The notes under the pieces: generated by a model
Told to the model about the DNA's origin: nothing
The model's database searches: none
What the model saw: only the letters and a program-made list of their open reading frames with translations
Shown: piece by piece, positions 1 to 8,900 of the stretch
Numbering within the stretch: position 1 is the stretch's first letter
How the letters are laid out: every line of letters begins with the position of its first letter
Translations under genes and position numbers: made by a program
Assembly (NCBI GenBank): GCA_902779125.1
Contig: CACZAC010000010.1
Span: 1-57,024 of the forward strand
Origin: an uncultured Bacteroidales bacterium
GTDB lineage: Bacteria > Bacteroidota > Bacteroidia > Bacteroidales > Muribaculaceae
Reading direction: 5' to 3'
DNA length: 57,024 bases

Positions 1-153
1 AAAAAACTCCTCTTTTGTCATCTGTGAATCTTCTTCTTGCTTTTGGGCTGCTAGTTTTTTCAGATACCTTACAGCACGTTTAAGCAGTGCTTCGTCTTCT
101 GCTATCACGCCCATAGCACGGTATATTTCTGCGTTTAATTGTATCGGTGTCAT
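1..153 (-). CDS. Antitoxin-like small protein (5' part only)
   Basis: Only the first 51 codons are present; the gene runs off the left edge of the window. The translation starts MTPIQLNAEIYRAMGVI and continues with a charged helical stretch (EDEALLKRAVRYLKKLAAQKQEE). This resembles the N-terminus of short Bacteroidales proteins usually annotated as antitoxins and found just upstream of a RelE/YoeB-like toxin gene. Here any toxin gene would lie outside the window, so the assignment rests on resemblance alone. A textbook promoter 27 bp upstream supports the start codon. It could also be an unrelated small helical protein. Confidence 0.55.
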   Translation of the reverse strand, partial: MTPIQLNAEIYRAMGVIAEDEALLKRAVRYLKKLAAQKQEEDSQMTKEEFF

Positions 154-179
154 AATCAGAATGGCTTTATTTGTGAAGA

Positions 180-210
180 CAAAGATACTATTTTATTTCA
201 TCTCAGCAAA
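180..210 (-). promoter_or_regulatory. Bacteroidota-type promoter of the antitoxin-like gene
   Basis: On the minus strand TTTG, 19 bases, then TATCTTTG gives an exact match to the Bacteroidota sigma factor consensus (TTTG-N19-TAnnTTTG). The -7 element ends 27 bp before the ATG. Confidence 0.75.
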
Positions 211-260
211 TATTATTCCAACAAGACGGTATTTAGAGACATTATTACAGTAAATGGTGT

Positions 261-299
261 AAAAAAAGACGGTCGCGGGTGGATGCACCTGCGACCGTC
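261..299 (-). terminator. Rho-independent terminator downstream of kbl
   Basis: Read on the minus strand, a GC-rich hairpin with perfect 9-bp outer arms (GACGGTCGC / GCGACCGTC) is followed directly by seven T residues. It lies about 150 bp after the original stop codon of kbl, so the repeat-rich stretch between them is probably 3' untranslated. Confidence 0.8.
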
Positions 300-338
300 A
301 ACATGAGGTTTTTTCTGGGTGTTATAATGATTGCAGTT

Positions 339-450
339 TAGTTTCTAGTCCCTAGTTGTTAGTTGTTAGTCGTTAGTCGATAGTTCGTTGGCGGATGCAA
401 CTATTAACTGTTAACTATTAACTATTAACTGTTAACTATTAACTCCTAAC
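339..450. repeat. Palindromic intergenic repeat (TAGTT/AACTA arrays around a GCGGATGC core)
   Basis: The left half is built of TAGTTGTTAG-type units and the right half of TTAACTATTAAC-type units, so the two halves are roughly inverted copies. They flank the core TTGGCGGATGCAA. The same plan, with AGTTTTCAGT/ACTGAAAACT arms and a GCGGCATCCGC core, recurs at 41407-41486 and 42704-42783. A fragment with GTTTCTAGT / ACTAGAAAC units is at 11646-11675. It sits in the 3' untranslated region of kbl. Confidence 0.7.
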
Positions 451-1654
451 TCACTTAATGATTCCCATCTGCTTGCCGATCTTGATGAAGGCGTTGATGC
501 ACTTGTCGAGGTGCTCACGCTCGTGACCAGCCGATACCTGCACGCGGATGCGGGCCTGGCCCTTGGGCACAACGGGATAGTAGAAACCGGTAACGTAGAT
601 GCCTTCCTTCTGCAACTCGGCAGCGAAGCTCGGCAGCGAAGTCCTGCGACAGCTTGGCGTCGTAGAGCATCACGGCGCAGATAGCGCTCTGGGTGGGCTT
701 GATGTCAAAGCCGGCAGCGATCATCTTGTCACGGAAGTAGTTCACGTTGTCAACCAACTTGTCGTGCAGGGCGTTGCTCTCCTTGAGCATCTTGAACATC
801 TCGATGCTGGCACCAACGATGCCGGGAGCGATGCTGTTGCTGAACAGGTAGGGACGTGAGCGCTGACGCAGCATGTCGATAATCTCCTTGCGGCCGGTGG
901 TGAAACCGCCCATGGCACCGCCGAAGGCCTTGCCCAGCGTGCCGGTGAAGACATCGATGCGGCCATAGATGTCGAACTGCTCGGCTACACCGTGGCCGGT
1001 CGGACCAACGACACCAGCCGAGTGTGACTCATCGACCATGACCATGGCGTCATATTTCTCGGCAAGGTCACAGATCTTGTCCATGGGAGCCACGTTGCCG
1101 TCCATCGAGAAGACGCCGTCGGTAGCGATGATGCGGAAGCGCTGCTCCTGGGCCTGCTTGAGGCACTCCTCGAGCTCGCCCATGTCGGCGTTGGCATAGC
1201 GGTAGCGTTTTGCCTTGCACAGGCGCACGCCGTCGATAATCGAAGCATGGTTCAGCGAGTCGCTGATGATGGCATCCTCCTCGGTCAACAGGGCCTCGAA
1301 CAGACCGCCGTTGGCATCGAAGCATGAGCCGTAGAGGATAGCATCCTCGGTGTGGAAATAGTCGGCGATGGCAGCCTCAAGTTCCTTGTGGATATCGCTG
1401 GTACCGCAGATGAAGCGCACCGATGACATACCGTAGCCATGGTGGGACATGGTCTCGGTGGCAGCCTTGATGAGGCGGCTGTTGTCACTCAGACCCAGAT
1501 AGTTGTTGGCACAGAAGTTCAGCACCTCGTCGTTGGGCTTCACCTTGATGTCGGCGCGCTGAGGCGTGGTGATGATGCGTTCATTCTTGTACAAACCGGC
1601 AGCCTGGATGTCGGCGAGCTCCTTCTGGAGATGTTCCTGGAATTTTCCAAACAT
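451..1654 (-). pseudogene. kbl: 2-amino-3-ketobutyrate CoA ligase (glycine C-acetyltransferase), frameshifted near the 3' end
   Basis: Kbl is a PLP enzyme that cleaves 2-amino-3-ketobutyrate with CoA to glycine and acetyl-CoA, the second step of threonine degradation after threonine dehydrogenase (tdh, at 19969-20928). The start MFGKFQEHLQ, the DESHSAG motif (residues 208-214) and the PLP-lysine motif TGTLGKAFGGAMGG (K242) are intact. After about residue 342 a perfect 13-bp tandem duplication (616-641) shifts the frame, so the product reads into unrelated sequence and stops at 515 (379 residues). Removing one copy restores a normal ending (EGIYVTGFYYPVVPKGQARI...), a stop at 451 and 396 residues, the usual family length. 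The lost segment includes conserved C-terminal residues, so the product is probably inactive. It may be a recent mutation, a reversible slippage variant or a sequencing or assembly error. Confidence 0.85.
616..641. repeat. 13-bp perfect tandem duplication inside kbl
   Basis: The unit CTCGGCAGCGAAG occurs twice with no spacer (616-628 and 629-641). Because 13 is not a multiple of three, the second copy breaks the kbl reading frame; either copy could be lost by slippage to restore it. Confidence 0.95.
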
Positions 1655-1707
1655 GATAAAAATCTATTTTAAAAGGTTTGACATTAATAGTATGTTCTAA
1701 TTGCCCA

Positions 1708-1739
1708 CAAAGATAGTGCAAGCCGAGAGAAATGCCAAA
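1708..1739 (-). promoter_or_regulatory. kbl promoter
   Basis: Minus strand TTTG, 20 bases, TATCTTTG. The -7 element ends 53 bp before the kbl start codon. A second TATCTTTGC lies further upstream at 1849-1857 and may be an alternative start site. Confidence 0.7.
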
Positions 1740-1756
1740 TTTTGTGCAAGTCGAAT

Positions 1757-1780
1757 GCAAAGAAAGTTCACTTTCTTTGC
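1757..1780. promoter_or_regulatory. Perfect inverted repeat upstream of the kbl promoter (candidate operator)
   Basis: GCAAAGAAAGT, two bases, ACTTTCTTTGC: 11-bp arms with no mismatch. It lies 17 bp upstream of the TTTG box of kbl. The position suits a dimeric regulator, although the RNA could also fold as a hairpin if transcription starts at 1849. Confidence 0.4.
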
Positions 1781-1943
1781 TAAGACACCGCCAAAATTAT
1801 CCAAATTTATTTGAGCATTTCCAAGACGCCGCCTATCTTAGCGTTTGTGCAAAGATAATGCAAGCTATGGACAGAACAAAATGAAAAATTATTTTTTTTC
1901 ATTTTTTATGTCCAGCCCGTCCAGCCACTGTCAGTCTTATCAA

Positions 1944-2645
1944 CTAATCGTTGTCGCTACTGGCAGGAACCAGACCTTGTCGCAGTGGCGTGAAAGTTTG
2001 CTGGGGCTCCTCTTGGCTCGACGTCTGCTGCTGTGCCACGGGCTCTGAGGCCTGGTTGCGGCGTTTGCGGTGGTGCCAGCGGTCTTTGCTGGGGGCTGTG
2101 TCGTCGTTGTCGATGCTGGCCTGGACTGGCATACTGCCGTCCATGCGCTTGCCGCCGTTGATGGCATACAGTTCATATTGCTCGATGATGCGGATGAGTT
2201 TGTCGGGGTAGTTGACGTCCTCGGCATAGCCGCAGTCGCGCAGGCCCTGCGCCCAGCTGCGGTAGTCATACACGTCAAACTGGTAGAGGATGCTGTAACG
2301 CGGACCCTTCAGGAACTGCGCATGGTCCAGAAATGAATCCTCGGGCGCACCATATTTGCGGTAACCCACCTGCTTCAGTGAGTCACATCCGCCATACACT
2401 TCACCTTTCCAGTGATAAGCCTTGATGCCGAAGTGGTTGTTGGCCTCCAGTGCCATCTTGCTCTGCCCGACGTAACTCTCCAGCAACCCTTGGGCAAGGG
2501 TGATGCTGGCGGGCACGCCAAAGTCGCGTTCGGTCTGCAGCGCCACTTTCTTGTAACGCTCGATATAGTCGAGATATCGCTGATGTTTGGTCTGTGCAGA
2601 TGCCGAAATGGCTGAAAAAGCCATAAAAATCAAGCAAAAACACAT
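1944..2645 (-). CDS. Exported glucosaminidase (peptidoglycan hydrolase, GH73-like)
   Basis: This is probably a muramidase/N-acetylglucosaminidase that cuts the glycan strands of peptidoglycan. The chosen start gives MCFCLIFMAFSAISASA, a good signal peptide; the frame is open for 44 codons upstream, but that extension overlaps the divergent cdd promoter. The catalytic domain shows the family patterns ASITLAQGLLESYVGQSKMA, with the expected catalytic Glu in LLES, then NNHFGIK and the Y-x-S-x-x-x-S/D type segment KYGAPEDSFLDHAQFL. Many Bacteroidales homologues carry LysM repeats afterwards. Here there is only a polar low-complexity tail (QQQTSSQEEPQQ), so no wall-binding module is visible. It is divergent from cdd and separated from kbl by about 290 bp. 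Confidence 0.8.
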   Translation of the reverse strand: MCFCLIFMAFSAISASAQTKHQRYLDYIERYKKVALQTERDFGVPASITLAQGLLESYVGQSKMALEANNHFGIKAYHWKGEVYGGCDSLKQVGYRKYGAPEDSFLDHAQFLKGPRYSILYQFDVYDYRSWAQGLRDCGYAEDVNYPDKLIRIIEQYELYAINGGKRMDGSMPVQASIDNDDTAPSKDRWHHRKRRNQASEPVAQQQTSSQEEPQQTFTPLRQGLVPASSDND

Positions 2646-2652
2646 TATTTGC

Positions 2653-2683
2653 TTGTTTATCGGGAAAATTTCTTTAATTTTGC
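2653..2683 (+). promoter_or_regulatory. cdd promoter
   Basis: TTGT, 18 bases, TAATTTTGC. It lies downstream of an earlier in-frame ATG (2649), which supports placing the cdd start at 2712 instead. Confidence 0.6.
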
Positions 2684-2711
2684 GTTCAAAGTAAAAACTC
2701 ATAATTTTGTT

Positions 2712-3176
2712 ATGACTGAAAAGAAAATCACCACAAAGGTAAGGGTTTATTCTTATAATGAACTCACCGAGGAGCAAAAAAAATTAGTGGACCTTGCTCG
2801 AGAGGCCACTACACACTCCTATTCTCCCTATAGCAACTTCAGGGTAGGCGCCGCCTTGAAACTCGACAATGGCGAGGTCTTTATCGGTGCTAATCAGGAG
2901 AATGCGGCATTTGCCGGCATCTGTGGCGAGCGTGCCGCACTCTATGCTGCAGGAGCAAAATTCCCCAGAGTTCCCGTCAAGACTGTGGCCATCACTTCTT
3001 TCACCCGCGGTGAGTTTGTTGAGGAGCCCACGGCTCCCTGTGGCGTTTGCCGCCAGGCCTTCCTTGAATTTGAGAAAAACGGTCATCCCATCGAACTGAT
3101 TCTGGCAGGAAAGGAGAAAATCTACATCCTCGACAGTTTCAAGGACACCATGCCGCTGTCCTTCACAGAATTTTAA
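2712..3176 (+). CDS. cdd: Cytidine deaminase
   Basis: The enzyme hydrolyses cytidine and deoxycytidine to uridine and deoxyuridine in pyrimidine salvage. At 154 residues it is the short, homotetrameric, one-domain type. The zinc site is clear: substrate-binding N-x-E (GANQENAAFAGI), then CGERAALYAAG with the first zinc Cys and the catalytic Glu, and PCGVCRQAF with the other two zinc cysteines. The first motif is CGER rather than the usual CAER, a mild variation. The start MTEKKITTKVRV is chosen because the promoter lies between it and the earlier ATG. A strong terminator follows, so it is probably monocistronic. Confidence 0.93.
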   Translation: MTEKKITTKVRVYSYNELTEEQKKLVDLAREATTHSYSPYSNFRVGAALKLDNGEVFIGANQENAAFAGICGERAALYAAGAKFPRVPVKTVAITSFTRGEFVEEPTAPCGVCRQAFLEFEKNGHPIELILAGKEKIYILDSFKDTMPLSFTEF

Positions 3177-3206
3177 TTCACCAGATTGCTCTGGTAAAGA
3201 TTTATC

Positions 3207-3254
3207 AAGACAAGCCTGACAACATGGTTTATTGTTGTTAAGGTTTGTCTTTTT
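3207..3254 (+). terminator. Terminator of cdd
   Basis: AAGACAAGCCT pairs with AGGTTTGTCTT, with an inner ACAACA/TGTTGT stem, and is followed by a T run. Confidence 0.8.
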
Positions 3255-3316
3255 GTGTGTTCAAGTTTTCATTGCGGCCAATAAAATGGAAACGATATAG
3301 GAGTTTACCCTGAAAA

Positions 3317-3678
3317 CCCGTTGGCGGAATGATAGAATCGCTTTATTTCCCAGTCAATTGACACCCGAAGGGTGACCTTTGTGTAACCCCCGATAAATCA
3401 GGCAACCGAGCAGAGCGAAGGTGGCTGATTCATCGGGGGCGTGATGAGCCATGACTAGTCGCTGAAGGCGACCCCTTCAACATGGGCTAGATCGGATGGG
3501 GTCGTTTCCAGCGACGAGGATAGTATTGCACTTCCGTGGGTGATGCAAACTACTTCGCTACCGCTCAGCGGTTCGCATTACCCACGGTTACTCAAATGGC
3601 CGCCCTTTGGGCGTTTTTGCCATAGTCATCTAGGCATTTTAGCGTACACTCTACTTATACAATTAATTCCGCCAACGG
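3317..3678. repeat. Structured intergenic element with 14-bp perfect inverted ends
   Basis: CCCGTTGGCGGAAT (3317-3330) and its exact reverse complement (3665-3678) bracket 334 bp that hold a row of hairpins. These are CACCC-GAA-GGGTG (3362-3374), a 15-bp stem with one mismatch (3387-3401 with 3425-3439), a stem with an internal loop (3460-3475 with 3498-3513), a 17-bp stem with two mismatches (3534-3550 with 3571-3587), and GCC/GGC stems at 3596-3622. Most mismatches leave the helices intact. No convincing gene is inside. The terminal repeats and the lack of coding potential suggest a small non-autonomous mobile element or a structured RNA; the sequence alone does not decide. Confidence 0.65.
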
Positions 3679-3690
3679 GTCCTGAAAGTA

Positions 3691-3819
3691 TTTTAATGCG
3701 AACATTTAGTTCGGCGAAGCCAATTTCACGAAAAAAGATTAAAAATTCGCGTTAAATTGGTCCAATTCGTGTATTTAGCATTAGCTCCGCAGGGTTTTGG
3801 TCCAGCAGCAATATCATTG
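3691..3819. repeat. Degenerate copy of a dispersed intergenic hairpin repeat
   Basis: It begins TTTTAATGCGAACATTTAG, continues TTCGGCGAAGCCAATTTC and ends CCGCAGGGTTTTGG...ATATCATTG. The same head and tail occur in the better preserved copy at 9751-9961. It directly follows the element with inverted ends. Confidence 0.6.
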
Positions 3820-3891
3820 CCAATAAAATAGTGTGGCTTTTATGCCGAAAGTGAGAAAATTTTCTTTATAAGTGATTTTTTTTAGAAATTT

Positions 3892-3924
3892 ATTGCTATT
3901 TATAAATAATTGGTGTATATTTGC
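3892..3924 (+). promoter_or_regulatory. Promoter of the exported protein gene at 4068
   Basis: TTGC, 20 bases, TATATTTGC. This leaves a 5' leader of about 135 bases in which no clear structure was seen. Confidence 0.55.
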
Positions 3925-4067
3925 GAATGAAAGTGTAGGACCTATTATTTCTAAGTGCATCTTGACTTCTGAATCTTTTTTGGTGCAATGATATCAGGTG
4001 TGCAGTTGCTGGAAATGATGATTAAGATGAACAGTATAAGCATTTTTTTATTAACCCTTTAAATTTA

Positions 4068-5753
4068 ATGATTATGGGAATGATTACTAAACACAGGACA
4101 GTGCTTTTAGCAGCATTATTCGTGCTCAGTGGATTGTTTGCCGCTCAAGCGCAAGAGAATTTACTGAACCTGAAACTTGTACGTGACCACTGCGAGTGTG
4201 ATTACGATCTCAACAGTGAGACCAACTACTATCGCGATGTCGTCACCTTTGACAGCCCCGACTTAACAAATATGTTTACAGTCGATGACGTTATTGCTGG
4301 TGAGAACTCCTTTGTGCTCTATCGCTATTTCGTTGACAAATGGGGCTATCCTGATCCCGATAATCCTGTCGCAGTTGCAGAGTTGAACCTTGCAGATACT
4401 GATGAAGGTGTGGCTTACACAATCACTTACATGAACCAGACTCCTTATCCCGGCTTTGATTATGAAATACCTACCGGGGGCATTCTGGATGTGATTGAAG
4501 GCACCTTAATCGACATGCAGAGCATCACCTTTATCGACCAGTTTGCTGGAGACCTTACGGATTATAATTGGATGGGTGCGTTCATCCACGGTCATTACTA
4601 TTATCTCGAGCTCAAAGATGGCAGCAAGAGAACTGAGACTATCGAGGCGATGGTTCCCACGATTAATTTTTACAATTTAGGTCTTTTTACGAGCTCGCAG
4701 GTGGAAAAAGATGTTGACGCTACACTCATGCCTAATTTGTTGAACGTACAGTATGAGCAATGGAACCTTTCTGAAGCACAGGAGGTCAAGGCCTACACTG
4801 TCATGCGTGGTCTCAATTGTAAACCTGACACCGAGATTTCCAATCTGGTACATCAAGATAACGGTCAATATCTTGAGACTTGCAATGTCCTGCCCGAATA
4901 CTACAATAGCCTGGAGGATTATGTAGTTGAACGCTTTGACACAGCCACTTGGGTCACTGGCACCTATGGCGATTATGTGAGCTACGTTCCCATTATTACT
5001 GTCGATGGCAAGGACCGTGTTGCCAACGACGGCAAGGACAACACCTATGGCAGTCCCATTAGCCACTACAAGATGCCTGGCATGATGCTTTGGGTAGATG
5101 GGGAATTAAGCGACCAGAACTCCGACGACCCCTTCATATGGAAAGACCAGAATGGTGAGGATTGCGTGTACTATAATCCCTATTTCGCCATCGCTCCTCT
5201 GTTGCCCGAAGGCGGCACTTGGGATTTGCGTCCTGAGTATATTCGCATCTGGGTAGAGAGTGACAACCTCCGCGATATCAAAGTGAATGATGATGGCACC
5301 ATCGAGAACGACGAGGAAGCAGCACTCAATCACTTCTTGCTCATCTGCGATGAATATATTGGCGATTATTTCGAAGAAGGGAATGACGAGTTCACGGGTG
5401 TAATTCCCTTGGGTGACCCTGACTCTTGGGCGTATTCATTCGGCGCTACCTTAGCCAGCAAAGACAAACCATTCAACTTCTATGTTCGCATGTATTGCGA
5501 GGTTCAAGCCAATCTTCCATTGAAGGGCTATCTCCCGTCATGGTTCCCTGCCTATACGATGATTGAGAACGTGGTCGAGTGGGTTCCCGAGCCTGTCACT
5601 ACTGGCGTGAAGGAAATCAACTCGGCAGCCGAGGTCGGAAAGACCTATTACAACATCCAAGGTATGGCGAGCGACAAGCCCTTCAGTGGCGTGAACATCG
5701 TCGTGACCCGTTACAGTGACGGCAGCACCAGTACTTCCAAGTTCGTCCGCTAA
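4068..5753 (+). CDS. Exported protein of unknown function with a C-terminal sorting-like tail
   Basis: The 561-residue product begins with a signal peptide (LLAALFVLSGLFAAQAQ, cleavage near residue 29), so it is exported. The body is acidic and rich in aromatic residues, with many short beta-like segments, and no known catalytic motif was recognised. The last 50 residues (VKEINSAAEVGKTYYNIQG, then NIVVTRYSDGS and a terminal KFVR) match the style of short C-terminal tails on many Bacteroidales surface proteins, which may serve in surface sorting or anchoring. The gene stands alone between a clear promoter and a strong terminator. Function unknown. Confidence 0.8.
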   Translation: MIMGMITKHRTVLLAALFVLSGLFAAQAQENLLNLKLVRDHCECDYDLNSETNYYRDVVTFDSPDLTNMFTVDDVIAGENSFVLYRYFVDKWGYPDPDNPVAVAELNLADTDEGVAYTITYMNQTPYPGFDYEIPTGGILDVIEGTLIDMQSITFIDQFAGDLTDYNWMGAFIHGHYYYLELKDGSKRTETIEAMVPTINFYNLGLFTSSQVEKDVDATLMPNLLNVQYEQWNLSEAQEVKAYTVMRGLNCKPDTEISNLVHQDNGQYLETCNVLPEYYNSLEDYVVERFDTATWVTGTYGDYVSYVPIITVDGKDRVANDGKDNTYGSPISHYKMPGMMLWVDGELSDQNSDDPFIWKDQNGEDCVYYNPYFAIAPLLPEGGTWDLRPEYIRIWVESDNLRDIKVNDDGTIENDEEAALNHFLLICDEYIGDYFEEGNDEFTGVIPLGDPDSWAYSFGATLASKDKPFNFYVRMYCEVQANLPLKGYLPSWFPAYTMIENVVEWVPEPVTTGVKEINSAAEVGKTYYNIQGMASDKPFSGVNIVVTRYSDGSTSTSKFVR

Positions 5754-5781
5754 CGTACATATCTGTAACAAGAATTATCTT

Positions 5782-5822
5782 GCCAGAGGAGGACTCCGCC
5801 CTGCGGCGGCTTCTCCTCTGGC
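5782..5822 (+). terminator. Hairpin after the exported protein gene
   Basis: GCCAGAGGAG pairs with CTCCTCTGGC, with an inner GCCG/CGGC stem. The downstream T run is short, so this is a hairpin terminator or a 3'-end stabiliser. Confidence 0.65.
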
Positions 5823-5940
5823 TTCCTTATGGGTAATTGAACATCATGATGTTAGCATCGATGGTTGGGGTGCCGCCAAATTTATCCAAAATCTTGTGTC
5901 TCTACATGTCCTCTGATACCTGACTCCATGTCAAATATAA

Positions 5941-5967
5941 CGAGGGTGGCGCATTGCGTCACCCTCG
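5941..5967 (-). terminator. Terminator of the large LRR/dockerin gene
   Basis: CGAGGGTGACGC...GCGCCACCCTCG hairpin followed on the minus strand by TTATATTT, 30 bp after the stop codon of the gene at 5997-9479. Confidence 0.65.
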
Positions 5968-5996
5968 CTAAAGAACTTAAATCTCGAGTTTAATGC

Positions 5997-8900
5997 TTAA
6001 ATTGCACCATTTAACAGGTAGTCGATGAGGGCGGTGACGTCGGCGATGCTGACGTTGTCGTCGCTGTTAACGTCGGCTTCGGCAGGTATCGCGCTGTCAT
6101 TGCTCAGCAGATAGTCGATAAGGGTGGTCACATCGGCAATGGTGATATTGCCGTCTTGGTTCACGTCACCACGCTGGAACTGGGCTGCTGCCGAGATGGT
6201 CACGTTCTCGTCGGGCATGAGCAGGGCGAAGGGATTCTCCTCGCCCGTCAGGGTGCCCGCATTGACGCTGTAGCCATTGGCCGAACCGTCCAGGTTGAGG
6301 CTCACCTCGTCGTTAACTCCGGCATAGAGCACGCCATTATACATGATGCCTGTACCATAGGCGGTGATGCCGCTTGTCCCGTATTGGATAGCGCTATTGG
6401 CCATCTCAACGGTCACACCCTGGCCAGCGATGATGCTGTGGGCCTGCTTGCCCTGAACGACACCAAGCGTATCGGTGAAGTAGCAGTTGGTGGCAGTGGT
6501 GGTGGCATTCCAACCACGGGCGAAGGTAGCACTGTTGCCGCTGGCCATGGTCTCGCCTTGAGCAAGGGCAGCGGGATCAACGAGGCAGTCAGTGATGGTG
6601 ACGGTCTTGTTGCTGCCCGTCCATCCGATGAAACCGCCGTTGCTGTTGCCGATACTGTCTATCTGTAACAGTTTGCCGTTGAAGACGCATCCCGTAAAGC
6701 TGATGGCATGTCCACTGGCTCGGCTCCAGCCCACGAAGCCGCTATTGTTACCGCTTGAGCTGTGAATGACGGCGTCGCTGAGGCAGTCGCTGAAGTTGAC
6801 AGTGTGCTCACAGAGGCCCACGAAGCCGCCTGCGCCGCCTGCTGCTGTAATCTCGGCATTACTGATGCTGTGCTCAATGTTAACCGAGCCGTAGAGGTGG
6901 CCAACGAGTCCAGCGGCATAGCTTGCTGTGGTGTTGATGGTGGCGTTACTGGTACAGCCGCTGATGTTCACCGTCGAGGTTTGATCGCTATAATTGATGA
7001 ATCCGGCGGGGAAATCGGCGGTGGAGTTGATGGCGATGTTGCTGGTGCAGCCCGTCAGGTTGAGCGTGCCGTAGATACGGCCCACAAAGCCTGCAGCGTC
7101 GCTGCTGGAGGTCCAAATGGTGCCATCGACCGTCAGGTCCTTGATTGTGGCGGGGCTGATGGTGTCCGCGCCGAAGGGCTTGATGCTGCTGGTGTGGCTG
7201 AACAGGGCCGAAATACCCGATTCGGGCTCAGCCTCGCTGCCATAGTTGAATGTGATGGTCTTGTGATTGCCGTCAAACGTACCGCAGAAGTCATGGTTGC
7301 TTGAACCTGCCATGCGCGTCACGCTGATGTCAGCACCAAGTCTCACCGTCTTGCCGCTGAAGCGGTTCCACGTGTCGTTGTCCAGCAGGGCGTCGCAGAA
7401 ATACTCCCAGTCGCTTGCGTTATTGATGACGTAAGCACCGTCGCTGTCGGTGGAGAGGATGGGTGAGGCATAGTAGAGGCCGTCGAAGAGCATACCGCCC
7501 TCATACACGGTCATGAAATTTAGGGTCTCAACCTCGCTGCCCAGCGTGGCGGGTATGGTGGCCACACCAACGGTCTTCGTGCCGTTAGCAGCGATGTATT
7601 GCGCGTTGGTCAGAGTGGGTGTTACGCTATAGAATGTGTTGTTGACAGTGGCTGTGGTGGCGGCGTTCCTGTTGTGGACAGCCATGGGGTGGAACACCCC
7701 GCCTCCCTCGTAACTTCCCGTGAAGAGGCAGTTGCCCAGGTTGACGGTGTTGCCGTCGCTCCAGCCCTGGAAGCCGCCGACGTAGTTGCCGCTGTTGCTG
7801 ATGGCACCGCAATAGACGGTGTTGCTGATGTTAAGCGTGGAATTCTGGGCGTGGCCCACTACACCACCGCAATGGTAATTGCCGTTGACGGCTGTGGTGA
7901 CGGTGACATTGGCGGCCACCTTGCAGTTCTCGATGGTGTTGGTCACACTGGAATCGCCACGGGCAAAGCCCACAAGGCCGGCAGCATGCAACGTGCCATT
8001 GACGCTACCCGTTGTGATGAGTTTCCTGATCGTAGCGCCACGGATTTCGCGGAAGGGCGCAGTGCCCTGTGTCGTGGTCTCGGTAATATTGACGGTCAGC
8101 GTATGGTAGTCTCCGTCAAAGGTCCCCATAAACTCATGGTCACTGCTGCCTGCCGTGCGGGTGATGCTGATATCAGCTCCCAACTTCACCGTCTTGCCGC
8201 TAAAGCGGTTCCACGTGTCGTTGTCCTGCAAGCAGTCGCAGAAGTATTCCCAGCCTTCCTCATCGCTGATAATATAGGGATTTCCCTCTGAACCATCGCC
8301 TTCGCCCAGGGGTGAAAGGGTGATAGGACTAAGCGTCACATTGTCGGTAGTGATATTATTGGGTAAGGTCAGTTGGTATTGGTTATTTCCCAGGCTGACT
8401 GCATCAACGGCGATAACACCATTGACCTCAAAACCATAAGCGGTCTGATTGGTCGAGACGGTGATTTCGGTGCCCTCAGCGTAGTAGTCGCCATAGATTT
8501 TGCCATTAATGTCGGTAATGCTTTCATCAGGAGTGATGGTAAAGAGACCTTTCACGGCTTTAGCATCTTCCCAAGCCACTTTTTTGGAGGCATACATATA
8601 GACCGTCACCTGATTTTTGTTGTAACTGAATTCGCTATCTACTGAAAGCGATTTTTCAGTGAGACAGATAATCTCAGTGAGGTTATTCTGGCCAGGATTT
8701 CGGGAGAACGCATAATCGCCAATACTGGTCAGTCCAGCACAAGGCAGAACGATGCTCTCGAAATAGCATTGTCGAAAAGCTTCATTACCGATAGTGGTCA
8801 GTAGAGAACCGTCAGCTATAGTCACTGTGGAGAGGGCTCTACATTCGTCAAAAGCATATTTGTCGAGGCTAATCAGCGAGGCGGGGAGGCTCAAGCTGGT

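Noticed and set aside
339-450. Possible CRISPR array
   Set aside because: The units are about 10 bp, partly inverted and without unique spacers; no cas genes are present.
3540-3755. 71-codon open frame on the plus strand
   Set aside because: It lies across the structured element and the next repeat, and its end repeats a peptide also encoded by the other repeat copy near 9755; the frame follows from the repeat sequence, not from a gene.
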